From: Paracraurococcus sp049315625 | GTDB taxonomy: Bacteria > Pseudomonadota > Alphaproteobacteria > Acetobacterales > Acetobacteraceae | DNA: 23,610 nt | Direction: 5' to 3' | Assembly: GCA_049315625.1 (NCBI GenBank) | Contig: JBMOJU010000037.1 | Coordinates: forward strand, 1 to 23,610 | Part shown: in pieces, positions 1 through 7,698 of the stretch | Layout of the letters: each line of letters starts with the position of its first letter | Position numbering within the stretch: the stretch's first letter is position 1 | The notes under the pieces: generated by a model | What the model was told of the DNA's origin: nothing | Databases searched by the model: none | What the model saw: the letters and a program-made list of their open reading frames with translations, nothing else | Position numbers and translations under genes: made by a program

Positions 1-218
1 GAGCATCTCACGCGGGGCGGGCGGCGACAGGGGCATGCGGAGGGCTCCGGAGGGCGGTCGACCAACTGGGTAGACCGGATCGGCCCGGCTTTGAACCACC
101 GGCAGGCGTGGATCAGCCCTGCGGCAGTGCGACATGTGAGGGGGGCGCGCCGCGGTCCCCTGGCTGTGATGCGGCCAGCGGTGCCGCGTCATCGTCCAGG
201 GCACTTCAACCTGCTAAT

Positions 219-249
219 GGTTCCCCCGGAGGTCATGTCCGGGGGGACC
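219..249 (+). promoter_or_regulatory. Leader hairpin in front of the sensor kinase
   Basis: A 12-base-pair stem with one G-T pair (219-230 with 238-249) and a 7-base loop (231-237) ends 7 bases before the ATG at 257. The 3' arm carries the purine run GGGGGGA, the only plausible Shine-Dalgarno at normal spacing, so the folded leader could hide it. A GGAGG at 228-232 sits only two bases before another ATG at 235, which would open a ten-codon frame ending at 267. Bases 1-218 hold no gene I can support. The hairpin is visible; its regulatory role is inference. Confidence 0.4.
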
Positions 250-256
250 TCTCACC

Positions 257-1633
257 ATGCCCGATGATGGCCGGCCGGCCCTGCCCGACATCGATTGCAT
301 CCGCGGCTTCGCCGGGGCCTCCCCCATGGCCGTCGCGGTGCTGCACGGGCCGTCGCACCGCATCCGCTACGTCAACCCGGCCTTCCTCGCCACCACTGGC
401 GCGGCAGAAGCTGCCCTGCTTGGCTGCCGGGTGGCGGATGCCTTCCCGGCGCTGGACCGGCAGCGGCTCGCGGCGCTCGACGAGGTTCATGGCAGTGGCA
501 GGCCGTGCCGGGCGAAAGCCATCGAGCTGCCGCTCTCCGCCCATGCCGGCGGGCTCAGGCTCTGGGATGCCGAGGTTTCGTCGGTGCGCGGCGGCGGCGG
601 CGCCGTCGCCGGCGTGCTGGTCCTGCTGCGCGACGTGACGACGCAGGAGGCGCAGGCCGCCCGCTACCGCGCCCTGGTCGAGGCCGGATCGCTGGCGGTC
701 TGGATTGCCAGGCCCGATGGCAGGCTGCGCGAGAGCGCCGGCTGGGACGCCGTGACCGGCCAGCCGGCCGGTGCATCCGGCGGCCTCGGCTGGCTGGACG
801 CGATCCATCCGGACGACCGTCGAGGGGTCCGCGACGCCTGGCTCGGCGCCATCGCCACCGGCGGCTGCTACGAGAGCGAGTACCGCCTGGCCCGGCCCGA
901 GGGCGGCTGGCGCTGGACCGCGGCGCGGGCGGTGCCGCGGCGCGACCCGGCGGGCCGCATCCTCGAATGGGTCGGCGCCAACCGCGACATCGCGGCGCGG
1001 CGGCTGGCGGAGGAGGGGCTGCGCGAGGCGCTGGCGGCGCAGGACATGCTGGTCCGCGCGGCCGACCACCGTATCAAGAACAGCCTGCAACTGGTGGCCG
1101 GCCTGCTGCGGCTGCAATCCGGCCGGATGGAGGAGGCGGCCGGGCGGGAGGCGCTGGAGGCAGCGACCGCGCGGGTGCAGGCGGTGGCGGAGGCGCACCG
1201 CGCCCTGCAGATGAGCCCCGACCTGCGCCGCGTGCGGCTGGCCGACATGCTGCGGGAATTGGCCGCCGGCGCCTCCGTGCAGCATCCGGGCTCGGATATC
1301 CGCATCGCCGCGCCGGATGACCTGGCGCTGGATGCCGAGCGCGCCATCCCGCTGGCGCTGATCCTGTCGGAGCTGGTGGCCGAGGCGCTGCGGCACCGCC
1401 GGCCGGAGATGGCGACGCACCCGGTCCGCCTGGAGGCGGCGGTGGCGGGGGGCCGGCTGGCGGTGATGGTGGCCGATGGCGGGCTGGAACTGCCGGACGG
1501 CACCGCGGCGGGGCGGCTGGGGGAGACGGTGATCCGCGCCCTGGCGAAGCAGATCGGCGCCGAGCTGCTGCGCGGTCCGGATGGCGATGGCGGCACGCGG
1601 GTGACGCTGCGGCTTGGGCTGGAGGCGGGCTGA
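257..1633 (+). CDS. PAS-PAS sensor histidine kinase, HisKA_2 type
   Basis: This is a soluble sensor kinase of 458 residues. Two PAS domains cover about residues 14-127 and 134-247; the second ends in the usual WVGANRDIAARR-like PAC segment. They are followed by a HisKA_2 phosphoacceptor region with ADHRIKNSLQL, giving His271 as the autophosphorylation site. The C-terminal ATPase domain is short and unusual. The expected ELVTNA-like N-box reads SELVAEAL, with Glu376 where the Mg-ATP-binding Asn should be. The D-box (VADGG, Asp407) and the LGETVIRALAKQIGAEL tail are recognisable. No transmembrane segment or signal peptide is visible, so it should sense in the cytoplasm. No response regulator is adjacent. 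The ATG at 257 is preceded by a purine run inside a hairpin. Family assignment is firm; kinase activity is uncertain because of the N-box change. Confidence 0.88.
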   Translation: MPDDGRPALPDIDCIRGFAGASPMAVAVLHGPSHRIRYVNPAFLATTGAAEAALLGCRVADAFPALDRQRLAALDEVHGSGRPCRAKAIELPLSAHAGGLRLWDAEVSSVRGGGGAVAGVLVLLRDVTTQEAQAARYRALVEAGSLAVWIARPDGRLRESAGWDAVTGQPAGASGGLGWLDAIHPDDRRGVRDAWLGAIATGGCYESEYRLARPEGGWRWTAARAVPRRDPAGRILEWVGANRDIAARRLAEEGLREALAAQDMLVRAADHRIKNSLQLVAGLLRLQSGRMEEAAGREALEAATARVQAVAEAHRALQMSPDLRRVRLADMLRELAAGASVQHPGSDIRIAAPDDLALDAERAIPLALILSELVAEALRHRRPEMATHPVRLEAAVAGGRLAVMVADGGLELPDGTAAGRLGETVIRALAKQIGAELLRGPDGDGGTRVTLRLGLEAG

Positions 1634-1730
1634 GCGTTTGTGAAGGACGGCCCTACAGCGTTGGGATCGCAGGAAAAGCTCAACGATTCCAAAGGGCGTT
1701 GTTTCGCACCCTCGATTGCGTCACAGGATC

Positions 1731-1882
1731 TGATACCCAGCGCACGAAGGTTTCACCCTCGTGCCCCTCAGACGCCGGGCGCCGCGCCTCCGCGCGGCTT
1801 GGCTTCGCCGCATAGGCGGCGGGCGCCATTCGGCGCCTCGGCCCTTCGGGCCGCAGGTCGGAACTTCGTGCGTAGGGTATGA
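1731..1882. repeat. Small inverted-repeat (MITE- or REP-like) element
   Basis: The ends are imperfect inverted copies. 1731-1757 reads TGATACCCAGCGCACGAAGG onward, and the reverse complement of 1856-1882 reads TCATACCCTACGCACGAAGT onward. About 20 of 27 positions match, with ATACCC and CGCACGAAG perfect. Inside are compact palindromes: GGCGCC-ATTC-GGCGCC (about 1823-1838) and CGGCCC-TTC-GGGCCG (about 1839-1853). It has no coding capacity of its own. The right end abuts the natural C-terminal end of the decayed kinase on the minus strand. No clear target-site duplication is visible. The structure is seen directly; mobility is inferred. Confidence 0.55.
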
Positions 1883-2658
1883 GCGGCGGCGGCCGGCGCC
1901 AGCGGGACCTCCAGCGCGCAGGACAGCCCATCCGCCCCCTGCGCCAGGCTGACCTTGCCGCCCAATTGGCGCCGCACCGTGCCGTCCAGCTCCCGGCGGC
2001 CGCATCCCGCCCGGTCCGGCGGGCGGTTCTGGCCCTCCACCACCAGCGTGTCGTCGCGCAGCATGCGGGCCAGGCATCCGGCGAAGCTCATCTCCGCGAG
2101 GGCCAGCGGCACCGGGCTGTCCATCCCCGCCAGGGCGGTGGGCGGCCAGCCGGTGACCACCGCGATGTCGCCGCCGCGGTGGCCGCGCCGGGAGGTACCG
2201 TCGGCGGCGCAATCGCGGTGGAAGACGAGCGCCGGCAGCCCGGCCATGGACCGGTCGATCTCGGCGCGGCTGGACGCGATGGCCGCGGCCTGCCGCCGCA
2301 CCACGGCAGCAACCAGGCCGGCGTCGCGCTCGCCGGCCTGGACCTTGGCCAGCGCGACGACGACGCAGCCGGTCTCCACGCGGAGCAGTACGCCGAGCGG
2401 GAAAGCGGCCCCGCTGAAGGTGACCGGACCGCCGTGCAGGATCTGCCAGAGGGGCAGGAGGCCGACCGCCAGGATGCCGGGCGGCCAGGCCGGGCTGCGC
2501 GTGCAGCCGGATTGCGACCATGCCCAGGCCGCATAACCCACCCAGGCTGCCAGGTCGGCGGGGCGGCCCGCGGCCGGCCAGGTGCTCGGCAGCAGCAGGG
2601 TGGACAGCTCTGTCGGCCCAGCTCCCGCCGGCAACACCGCGCCGAGCGTGAGCATCAT
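1768..2658 (-). pseudogene. Decayed PAS histidine kinase, internally deleted
   Basis: This is a 296-codon frame. It starts with a hydrophobic N-terminal part (about residues 35-105, weakly like a MASE1-type membrane sensor). A PAS-like stretch follows (about 138-215), with LPALVFHRD, VVTGWPP and a PAS-fold tail. It then jumps straight to the last part of a HATPase domain (about 220-253: RRELDGTVRRQLGGKV, then LSCALEVPL). The phosphoacceptor helix, N-box and D-box are missing, roughly 150 residues compared with an intact kinase of this kind. Residues 260-296 and the TGA at 1768 are read from the inverted-repeat element, so the native stop is gone. It faces the intact HisKA_2 kinase and may descend from a related gene. 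A regulator retaining only the sensing part is an alternative, but a relic fits better. Confidence 0.6.
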
Positions 2659-2707
2659 GGCGGTCGGCGGACGCCATCCGGTCGTATGGGCCCGAGCCTG
2701 GTCGACA

Positions 2708-2732
2708 CTACCAGTGATGGTATACGTGGTAG
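2708..2732. promoter_or_regulatory. Palindromic operator-like site
   Basis: The arms TACCA-GTGA-TGGTA (2709-2722) form a short perfect palindrome. A further TGGTAG (2727-2732) also pairs with CTACCA (2708-2713). The site lies in an AT-richer patch between the amine oxidase stop and the start of the decayed kinase frame, upstream of that frame on the minus strand. It could be a repressor operator, for example of the TetR or GntR type. No regulator gene is adjacent. Confidence 0.3.
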
Positions 2733-2760
2733 AATTCTTGCTGTTCGCGCGAGATGCCGG

Positions 2761-4674
2761 CTACTCCACGCAGCAGCTCGCGGCGCTCCTCGCCGGCGGT
2801 ACGTCGAGCGCCGGGTTCTCCGCGAAGAACCCCTCCGGATGCAGGGCGAAGCCGGAGGTGATGACCGGCTGCACCGGGAAATCCTCCGGGCGCGGAATGT
2901 GGTGCAGGCCGAAGCTGTGCCAGACGACGAGGTCGGCACCGTCCAGCGGCCGGTCGGCGGCGGTCCAGGCCGGCAGCCCGTCGCCGCCGCTGCTCTGGTT
3001 GGGGTAGCGGCCGGCGGCGTGCAACTCCTCCGGGTCGAAGGCGGTGACCCAGAGCTGCTTCGTCATGAAGGCGGCGCGGCGGGTGACGCTGGCCTCCGGC
3101 CGGGAGAAGGTGGGCAGCGGGTTCTGCACCACCAGCCGGTAGCCGGTCGGCTGGCCGAGCGGGTTGCGCGCCGCCGTGCTCTCGATCCGCCAGCCGCGGG
3201 CGTGGTTGAAATCGACGTTGCGCTGGGCCTGCAACTCGCTGGCCAGCACCGTCTCGGCCAGGGTGAAGGCGTTGCCGTGCGGGTTCTCCGGTCCTTCGGG
3301 AAGCGCGACGGTGTCGACCTCGACCACCCGGTTCGCCGTGCCGTCCACATCCATGTCGAGCCGCATGTTGAAGACGTGCTGGTGGTAATGCGCATAGACG
3401 CCGGGCGAGACGATGCTGCCGAAGCGCGGCACCTCCCCCGGCGGCAGCGCCGCGGTGTTCATGATGCCGGTCGCCTTCATCTCGAAATGGATCGAGCCGT
3501 CCTGGTGCAGGTACCAGAAGGAGCCGTATTCGTAGTTGCCGATCGTCGAGATGGAGGAGATCACCAGGCGGCGGGCGCGGCGCACCTCGACCTTGCCGGT
3601 GAACAGGTCGGTGTGCTTCCAGAGGATGCCGTGGTCTTCCTCATGCAGGCAGACCGCGCTCTTGATGCAGTAGGGGTCGCCCTTGCTGTCGGCCAGCCAG
3701 GCGTCGAAGTAGCGGATGACGCCGAGGCAGTCGCAGCCCAGCGTCAGGGAATTGGTCAGCACGCCGATGCCGTATTCGCCGACATCGAAGGCGTTCTTGC
3801 GGAAATGGCCGCCGCCGGGATGGGCATAGGGCACCACCATCTCGGACAGCGCGGCGCGGTGCAGCACGGGGCGGAGCCGGCCGGCATCCTCGTAGCCGAG
3901 CGCGTGCAGCACCAGGCCCTCGCGGGCGTTGAAGCCGACGCGGAAGCGCCATTTCTGCCAGGCGACCGCGTTGCCTTCCACCGTGAAGCTGGGGCCGGCG
4001 GGCTGGATGATCTCCAGCGGCCGGATGTCGTCGCGGAAGCTGTCGCGGAATTTGGCGGCGTAGTTGCGGTCCTCCATCGGGACCGGCGCCGCGCCGTAAT
4101 CATCCACCCGCAGCACCTCGGCGCGGTCGAGGTCGATGACGGCACACAGCCCCTCGATCGGGTGGGCATAGCCGTTGTCGTCCGGCGAGGACCGGTACCA
4201 GCAGAAGGTATGTGAGATCCGCCGCCCGACCTCGTCCGGCAGGCCGTAATTGCCGGCCGACCAGGGGTCGACCTGGACGCTGTCGATATCGGTGATGCCG
4301 CGCTTCGCAAGCGCCGCGACGAAGCGCGGATCGGCCCGCGCAACGCGGCCGACCAAAAGGATGTCGTCGATCAGGATGCGCGGGCGGACGCCGGGGATGT
4401 GCCGCCAGTCCAGCACCGTGCCGGCGGCGAGGTCGAGCCGCGCCTCGAAGACCCGGCCATCGGTGCGGTCGAAGGCGCAGACGAAGGCGCGGCGCGGGAT
4501 GGGATCGCCGGTCCGGAAGGTGCCGACGACCGCCTTCGCGGGTTCGTCGAGCGAGATGGTCTCGAACATCATCCCGGGCCCGAGGTCATGCGCGGCGCGC
4601 ACCAGGGCGGCGGCCTGGCGGATCTCGTCGGGTGTCAGCGGGTCGAGCGGATGGGTCGCGGCGGGGAAGGTCAT
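2761..4674 (-). CDS. Copper-containing (TPQ) primary amine oxidase
   Basis: It oxidatively deaminates primary amines to aldehyde, ammonia and hydrogen peroxide. The 637-residue protein carries the full catalytic set, numbered from the ATG at 4674. Asp297 (FDVGEYGIG) is the catalytic base. Tyr381 (GNYEY) is the precursor of the topaquinone cofactor. His431 and His433 (YHQH) and His592 (LHHIPRPEDFP) are the copper ligands. These positions nearly coincide with Arthrobacter phenylethylamine oxidase. A GTG five codons upstream (4689) is possible, but the ATG has a GAGAG ribosome-binding site. No signal peptide is visible, so it should be cytoplasmic, unlike the periplasmic TynA of enterobacteria. 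It lies 75 bases downstream of aroKB on the same strand. No aldehyde dehydrogenase or amine transporter is adjacent, so the substrate cannot be named. Confidence 0.95.
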   Translation of the reverse strand: MTFPAATHPLDPLTPDEIRQAAALVRAAHDLGPGMMFETISLDEPAKAVVGTFRTGDPIPRRAFVCAFDRTDGRVFEARLDLAAGTVLDWRHIPGVRPRILIDDILLVGRVARADPRFVAALAKRGITDIDSVQVDPWSAGNYGLPDEVGRRISHTFCWYRSSPDDNGYAHPIEGLCAVIDLDRAEVLRVDDYGAAPVPMEDRNYAAKFRDSFRDDIRPLEIIQPAGPSFTVEGNAVAWQKWRFRVGFNAREGLVLHALGYEDAGRLRPVLHRAALSEMVVPYAHPGGGHFRKNAFDVGEYGIGVLTNSLTLGCDCLGVIRYFDAWLADSKGDPYCIKSAVCLHEEDHGILWKHTDLFTGKVEVRRARRLVISSISTIGNYEYGSFWYLHQDGSIHFEMKATGIMNTAALPPGEVPRFGSIVSPGVYAHYHQHVFNMRLDMDVDGTANRVVEVDTVALPEGPENPHGNAFTLAETVLASELQAQRNVDFNHARGWRIESTAARNPLGQPTGYRLVVQNPLPTFSRPEASVTRRAAFMTKQLWVTAFDPEELHAAGRYPNQSSGGDGLPAWTAADRPLDGADLVVWHSFGLHHIPRPEDFPVQPVITSGFALHPEGFFAENPALDVPPARSAASCCVE

Positions 4675-4749
4675 GGCGGCTGCTCTCACGCTGTCTGCGC
4701 GGCAGGCTACGCGGTTGCCGGGCGTCAGGTAAGTTGCGACCGCGCGCCC

Positions 4750-6531
4750 CTACGCCTCCGCTCCCTCGTCCCGCAGCAGGCTCTCCACCATCGCCACCGG
4801 CACGTCGCCGGCGGTATAGGCCTCGCCGGCGCCGTGCAGCAGGACGAAGCGCAGCGCCCCGTCGCGCACCTTCTTGTCCTTCCGCATCCGCCCCAGCAGC
4901 GCCGCGGTCGAATACGTGCGGGGCAGGTCGCGGATGCGCGCCGGCATGCCACAGGCCTCGAGATGGGAGATCACCCGCCCCGGCAATTCCTGGCTGCACT
5001 GGCCGAGCCGGGCCGAGAGCGCCGCGGCGAGGCCGAGCCCGACGCCCACGGCTTCCCCGTGCAGCACGAGCCCGCCATAGCCGCTTTCCGATTCCAGCGC
5101 ATGGCCGAAGGTGTGCCCCAGGTTGAGCAGGGCGCGGCCGCCCTCGGCGCTTTCCTCCCGCTCATCCCCCGCCACCACCGCCGCTTTCAGCCGGCAGCTT
5201 TCCAGCACCGCATGCGCCTGCGCGGCTGCATCGCCGGCGACCAGCGCCGGCCCCTGCGCCTCGCACCAGCGCCACAGCGTCTCGCCCGAGAGCAGCCCGT
5301 GCTTGGCCACCTCGCCATAGCCGGCGCGCAGCTCGCGCGGCGGCAGGGTGCGCAAGGTCGCCATGTCGGCCAGGACGATGCGCGGCTGGTGGAAGGCGCC
5401 GACCAGGTTCTTGCCGAGCGCCAGGTTCACGCCGGTCTTGCCTCCGACGCTGCTGTCCACCTGCGCCAGGAGGCTGGTCGGCACCTGCACGAAGGGCAGG
5501 CCGCGCAGCGCCACCGCGGCGGCAAAGCCGGCCAGGTCGCCGACCACCCCGCCGCCCAGCGCCACCACGGCGGTGCGGCGGTCGGCGCCGGCGGCCAGGA
5601 TCTGCTCCAGCACCGATTGCAGCGTCGCCAGGTCCTTGCTGGCCTCGCCGGGCGGGACGATGATTTCGGCCAGCGTGGCGAAGCCGGCTTCCTCCAGCCC
5701 GGCGCGCAGCGTCGGCAGGTGCAGCGGTGCGACATTGGCGTCGGTGACCACCACCACGCGCCGCGTCGGCAGCACCGGGGCCAGCAGCGCGCCGGCCCGT
5801 TCCAGCAATCCCTCGCCGACCACGATGTCGTAGCTCCGCTCCCCCAGCGTCACCGGCAGGCGGGCGGGCGGCGTCCACGCCTCCAGCGCGTCCTGCACCC
5901 GGCGGGTGGTCGTCTCGGGGCTTTCATCGCTGCACTGGATCACGAGATCGGCCTCGGCATAGAGGGGGTGGCGCGCCGTCATCAGCCGCTGGAGCACCTC
6001 GGCAGGGTCGGCGTTGAGGAACATCGGCCGGTGGTCGCGCCCGGCCACCCGGCGCATCAGCACCGGCAGCTTGCAGCGCAGCCAGACCGAGATGGCGCCC
6101 GACCGGCGGATCGCCGCCCGGGTCCGCGCATCGGCGAAGGCGCCGCCGCCGGTGGCCAGCACCACCGGCGGGCCGGCCAGCAGCCGGGTGATCACCCGGC
6201 GCTCGCCATCGCGGAAATGCGGCTCCCCGTAGCGGGAGAAGATCTCGGTGATGGGCAGGCCGGCCGCCGCCTCGATCTCGGTATCCGCGTCGAGGAAAGG
6301 CAGCCCGAGCCGTGTCGAGATGCGGCGGCCGATCGAGGATTTGCCCGATCCGGGCATGCCGACGAGCACGACACTGCGACCCTGCTGCCAGGGCCTGGCG
6401 GCAGCGGCGGGTTCGGGCGCGGTCCCGGCCCAGTCGGGGCCAAGGGCCGGGGTCAGACCAGCGCCGGGACTCAGCGGCTGGATGGCCCCCTGGCCGGATG
6501 ATGCGGAGGCGGCGGCGATGTTGCGTGACAC
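4750..6531 (-). CDS. aroKB: Bifunctional shikimate kinase / 3-dehydroquinate synthase
   Basis: One protein carries two non-consecutive steps of the shikimate pathway: ATP-dependent phosphorylation of shikimate, and cyclisation of DAHP to 3-dehydroquinate. Numbered from the GTG at 6531 (593 residues), the kinase domain covers about 50-215. It has the P-loop GMPGSGKSS (58-66), the DAD shikimate/Mg site (about 81-83), TGGGAF (about 127-132) and a lid arginine region. The synthase domain covers about 222-590. It has the NAD-binding GGGVVGDLAGF (326-336), SSVGGKTGVN, and zinc ligands Glu407 (YGEVAKHG), His473 (LNLGHTFGH) and His491 (LHGEAVG). The start is uncertain: a TTG at 6582 would overlap the ATG of the divergent small gene, so I prefer GTG 6531. 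The N-terminal 45 residues are low in complexity. In many alphaproteobacteria aroK and aroB are adjacent separate genes; here they are fused in frame. Confidence 0.95.
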   Translation of the reverse strand: MSRNIAAASASSGQGAIQPLSPGAGLTPALGPDWAGTAPEPAAAARPWQQGRSVVLVGMPGSGKSSIGRRISTRLGLPFLDADTEIEAAAGLPITEIFSRYGEPHFRDGERRVITRLLAGPPVVLATGGGAFADARTRAAIRRSGAISVWLRCKLPVLMRRVAGRDHRPMFLNADPAEVLQRLMTARHPLYAEADLVIQCSDESPETTTRRVQDALEAWTPPARLPVTLGERSYDIVVGEGLLERAGALLAPVLPTRRVVVVTDANVAPLHLPTLRAGLEEAGFATLAEIIVPPGEASKDLATLQSVLEQILAAGADRRTAVVALGGGVVGDLAGFAAAVALRGLPFVQVPTSLLAQVDSSVGGKTGVNLALGKNLVGAFHQPRIVLADMATLRTLPPRELRAGYGEVAKHGLLSGETLWRWCEAQGPALVAGDAAAQAHAVLESCRLKAAVVAGDEREESAEGGRALLNLGHTFGHALESESGYGGLVLHGEAVGVGLGLAAALSARLGQCSQELPGRVISHLEACGMPARIRDLPRTYSTAALLGRMRKDKKVRDGALRFVLLHGAGEAYTAGDVPVAMVESLLRDEGAEA

Positions 6532-6581
6532 GGTGCCCAAGGCTAGCACACCGCGGCTTCCGCGCGAGGACCCCGCCCGCA

Positions 6582-6728
6582 ATGTTCCGTCGGCCTATTT
6601 TGCTGCTCGCCGCGATCCTGCTTGCGCTGGTCGCCGCGGGGCTGCTCGTCGTCGGGGCCTTCCCGCCCTCCGCCACGCCGAAGCCGGTGGAGCGGGTGCT
6701 GCCGAACGACCGGTTCCAGACCCGCTAG
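6582..6728 (+). CDS. Small single-span membrane protein, 48 residues
   Basis: The ATG at 6582 has a GAGGA 11 bases upstream. The protein has a positively charged start (MFRRP), one strongly hydrophobic helix (about residues 5-27, leucine/alanine/valine) and a polar tail ending VLPNDRFQTR. Orientation is probably N-in with a short periplasmic tail. The stop is nine bases before the xerD start, so the two are probably co-transcribed. I recall short membrane proteins of this shape next to xerD in related Rhodospirillales, but cannot confirm this here. Function unknown. Its start lies about 50 bases from the aroKB start on the other strand, so both promoters must share or overlap a very short region. 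Confidence 0.7.
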   Translation: MFRRPILLLAAILLALVAAGLLVVGAFPPSATPKPVERVLPNDRFQTR

Positions 6729-6737
6729 GGCGGCAAC

Positions 6738-7667
6738 TTGGCCGCCGCCCGGCACCTCGAAGCCTTCCTGGAGATGCTGGCGGCCGAGCGTGGCGCCGCC
6801 CGCAACACGCTGGCGGCGTATACCGGCGATTTGCAGGATGTCTTCGCCTTCTGCGCCGGGCGGGGCGAGGCCGCCGAGGCGGCGGGGCCGGAGACTCTGC
6901 GCGCCTATCTGCGGCGGCTGACCGATCTCGGCCTGCGGCCGCGCACCGCGGCGCGGCGGCTCTCGGCGCTGCGGCAATTCTACCGCTTCCTGGCGCGGGA
7001 AGGCATCCGGCCCGACGACCCGACCGAGTTGCTGGACGGGCCGAAGACCCCGGCCAGCCTGCCCAGGGCGATCACCGAGGCGGAGGTGGAGACGCTGCTG
7101 GACGGCGCCGCGAAACTGCCCGGACATCGCGGCGCGCAGGCGGCGGCGGCGGTGGAGCTGCTCTACTGCTCCGGCCTCCGGGCCAGCGAACTGGTCGCGC
7201 TGCCGGCGGCGGCGCTGCGACCCGACGCGCCGCTGGTCGCGGTCCGCGGCAAGGGCGGGCGGGAACGGCTGGTGCCGATCTCCGCCCGCGCCCGCGCCGC
7301 GGCGGTGGCGGCGCGGGAGGCCCTGGCCGACACTGGCCGGCCCTCGGCGACCGGGGTGCGGGCGCAGCGCTGGCTGTTCCCGGCCCGCGCCGCGTCCGGC
7401 CACATGACGCGCCAGGCACTGGGGCTGCTGCTGAAGGATGCGGCGCTGGCGGCCGGGCTGGACCCGGACAAGGTCAGCCCGCACGTGCTGCGGCATTCCT
7501 TCGCCAGCCACCTGCTGGCCCGCGGCGCCGATTTGCGCAGCCTGCAGGTGCTGCTCGGCCATGCCGACATCGCCACCACGCAGATCTACACCAAGGTGCT
7601 GGAGGAACGGCTGAAGGCGCTGGTGGAGGCGCACCACCCGCTGGCGGAGGGCAACGCGGTCGGGTGA
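6738..7667 (+). CDS. xerD: Tyrosine recombinase XerD/XerC
   Basis: This site-specific recombinase resolves chromosome dimers at dif near the division septum, working with a partner Xer protein and FtsK. The 309 residues match the family length. The SAM-like N-terminal DNA-binding domain covers about 3-90. The catalytic domain covers about 108-295, with the complete set Arg148 (SGLRASE), Lys172 (GKGGRERLVP), His249 and Arg252 (HVLRHSFASHL), His275 (LLGHADIATT) and nucleophile Tyr284 (QIYT). The start is a TTG directly after the small membrane gene, with only a weak purine run before it. XerC and XerD cannot be separated with certainty by eye; the aro-xerD-accA neighbourhood favours XerD. No attachment site or integron structure is nearby, so this is the housekeeping recombinase rather than an integrase. 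Confidence 0.92.
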   Translation: MAAARHLEAFLEMLAAERGAARNTLAAYTGDLQDVFAFCAGRGEAAEAAGPETLRAYLRRLTDLGLRPRTAARRLSALRQFYRFLAREGIRPDDPTELLDGPKTPASLPRAITEAEVETLLDGAAKLPGHRGAQAAAAVELLYCSGLRASELVALPAAALRPDAPLVAVRGKGGRERLVPISARARAAAVAAREALADTGRPSATGVRAQRWLFPARAASGHMTRQALGLLLKDAALAAGLDPDKVSPHVLRHSFASHLLARGADLRSLQVLLGHADIATTQIYTKVLEERLKALVEAHHPLAEGNAVG

Positions 7668-7679
7668 GGCTCAGGCCGG

Positions 7680-7698
7680 GACCGGCCCCGCGCCGGTC
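7680..7698. terminator. Possible bidirectional hairpin between xerD and methyltransferase
   Basis: GACCGG (7680-7685) pairs with CCGGTC (7693-7698) around a 7-base loop. It lies between the convergent xerD and methyltransferase genes and overlaps the methyltransferase stop. There is no T-run on either side, so termination would be weak or Rho-assisted. Confidence 0.3.

Noticed and set aside
1879..4215. A 778-codon plus-strand open frame
   Set aside because: It is antisense to the copper amine oxidase, which has a complete catalytic set; the plus product is low in complexity and lacks recognisable domains.
6738..7667. Phage or island integrase
   Set aside because: The tyrosine recombinase has housekeeping Xer length and sits between aroKB and accA, with no tRNA, attachment repeats or phage genes nearby.
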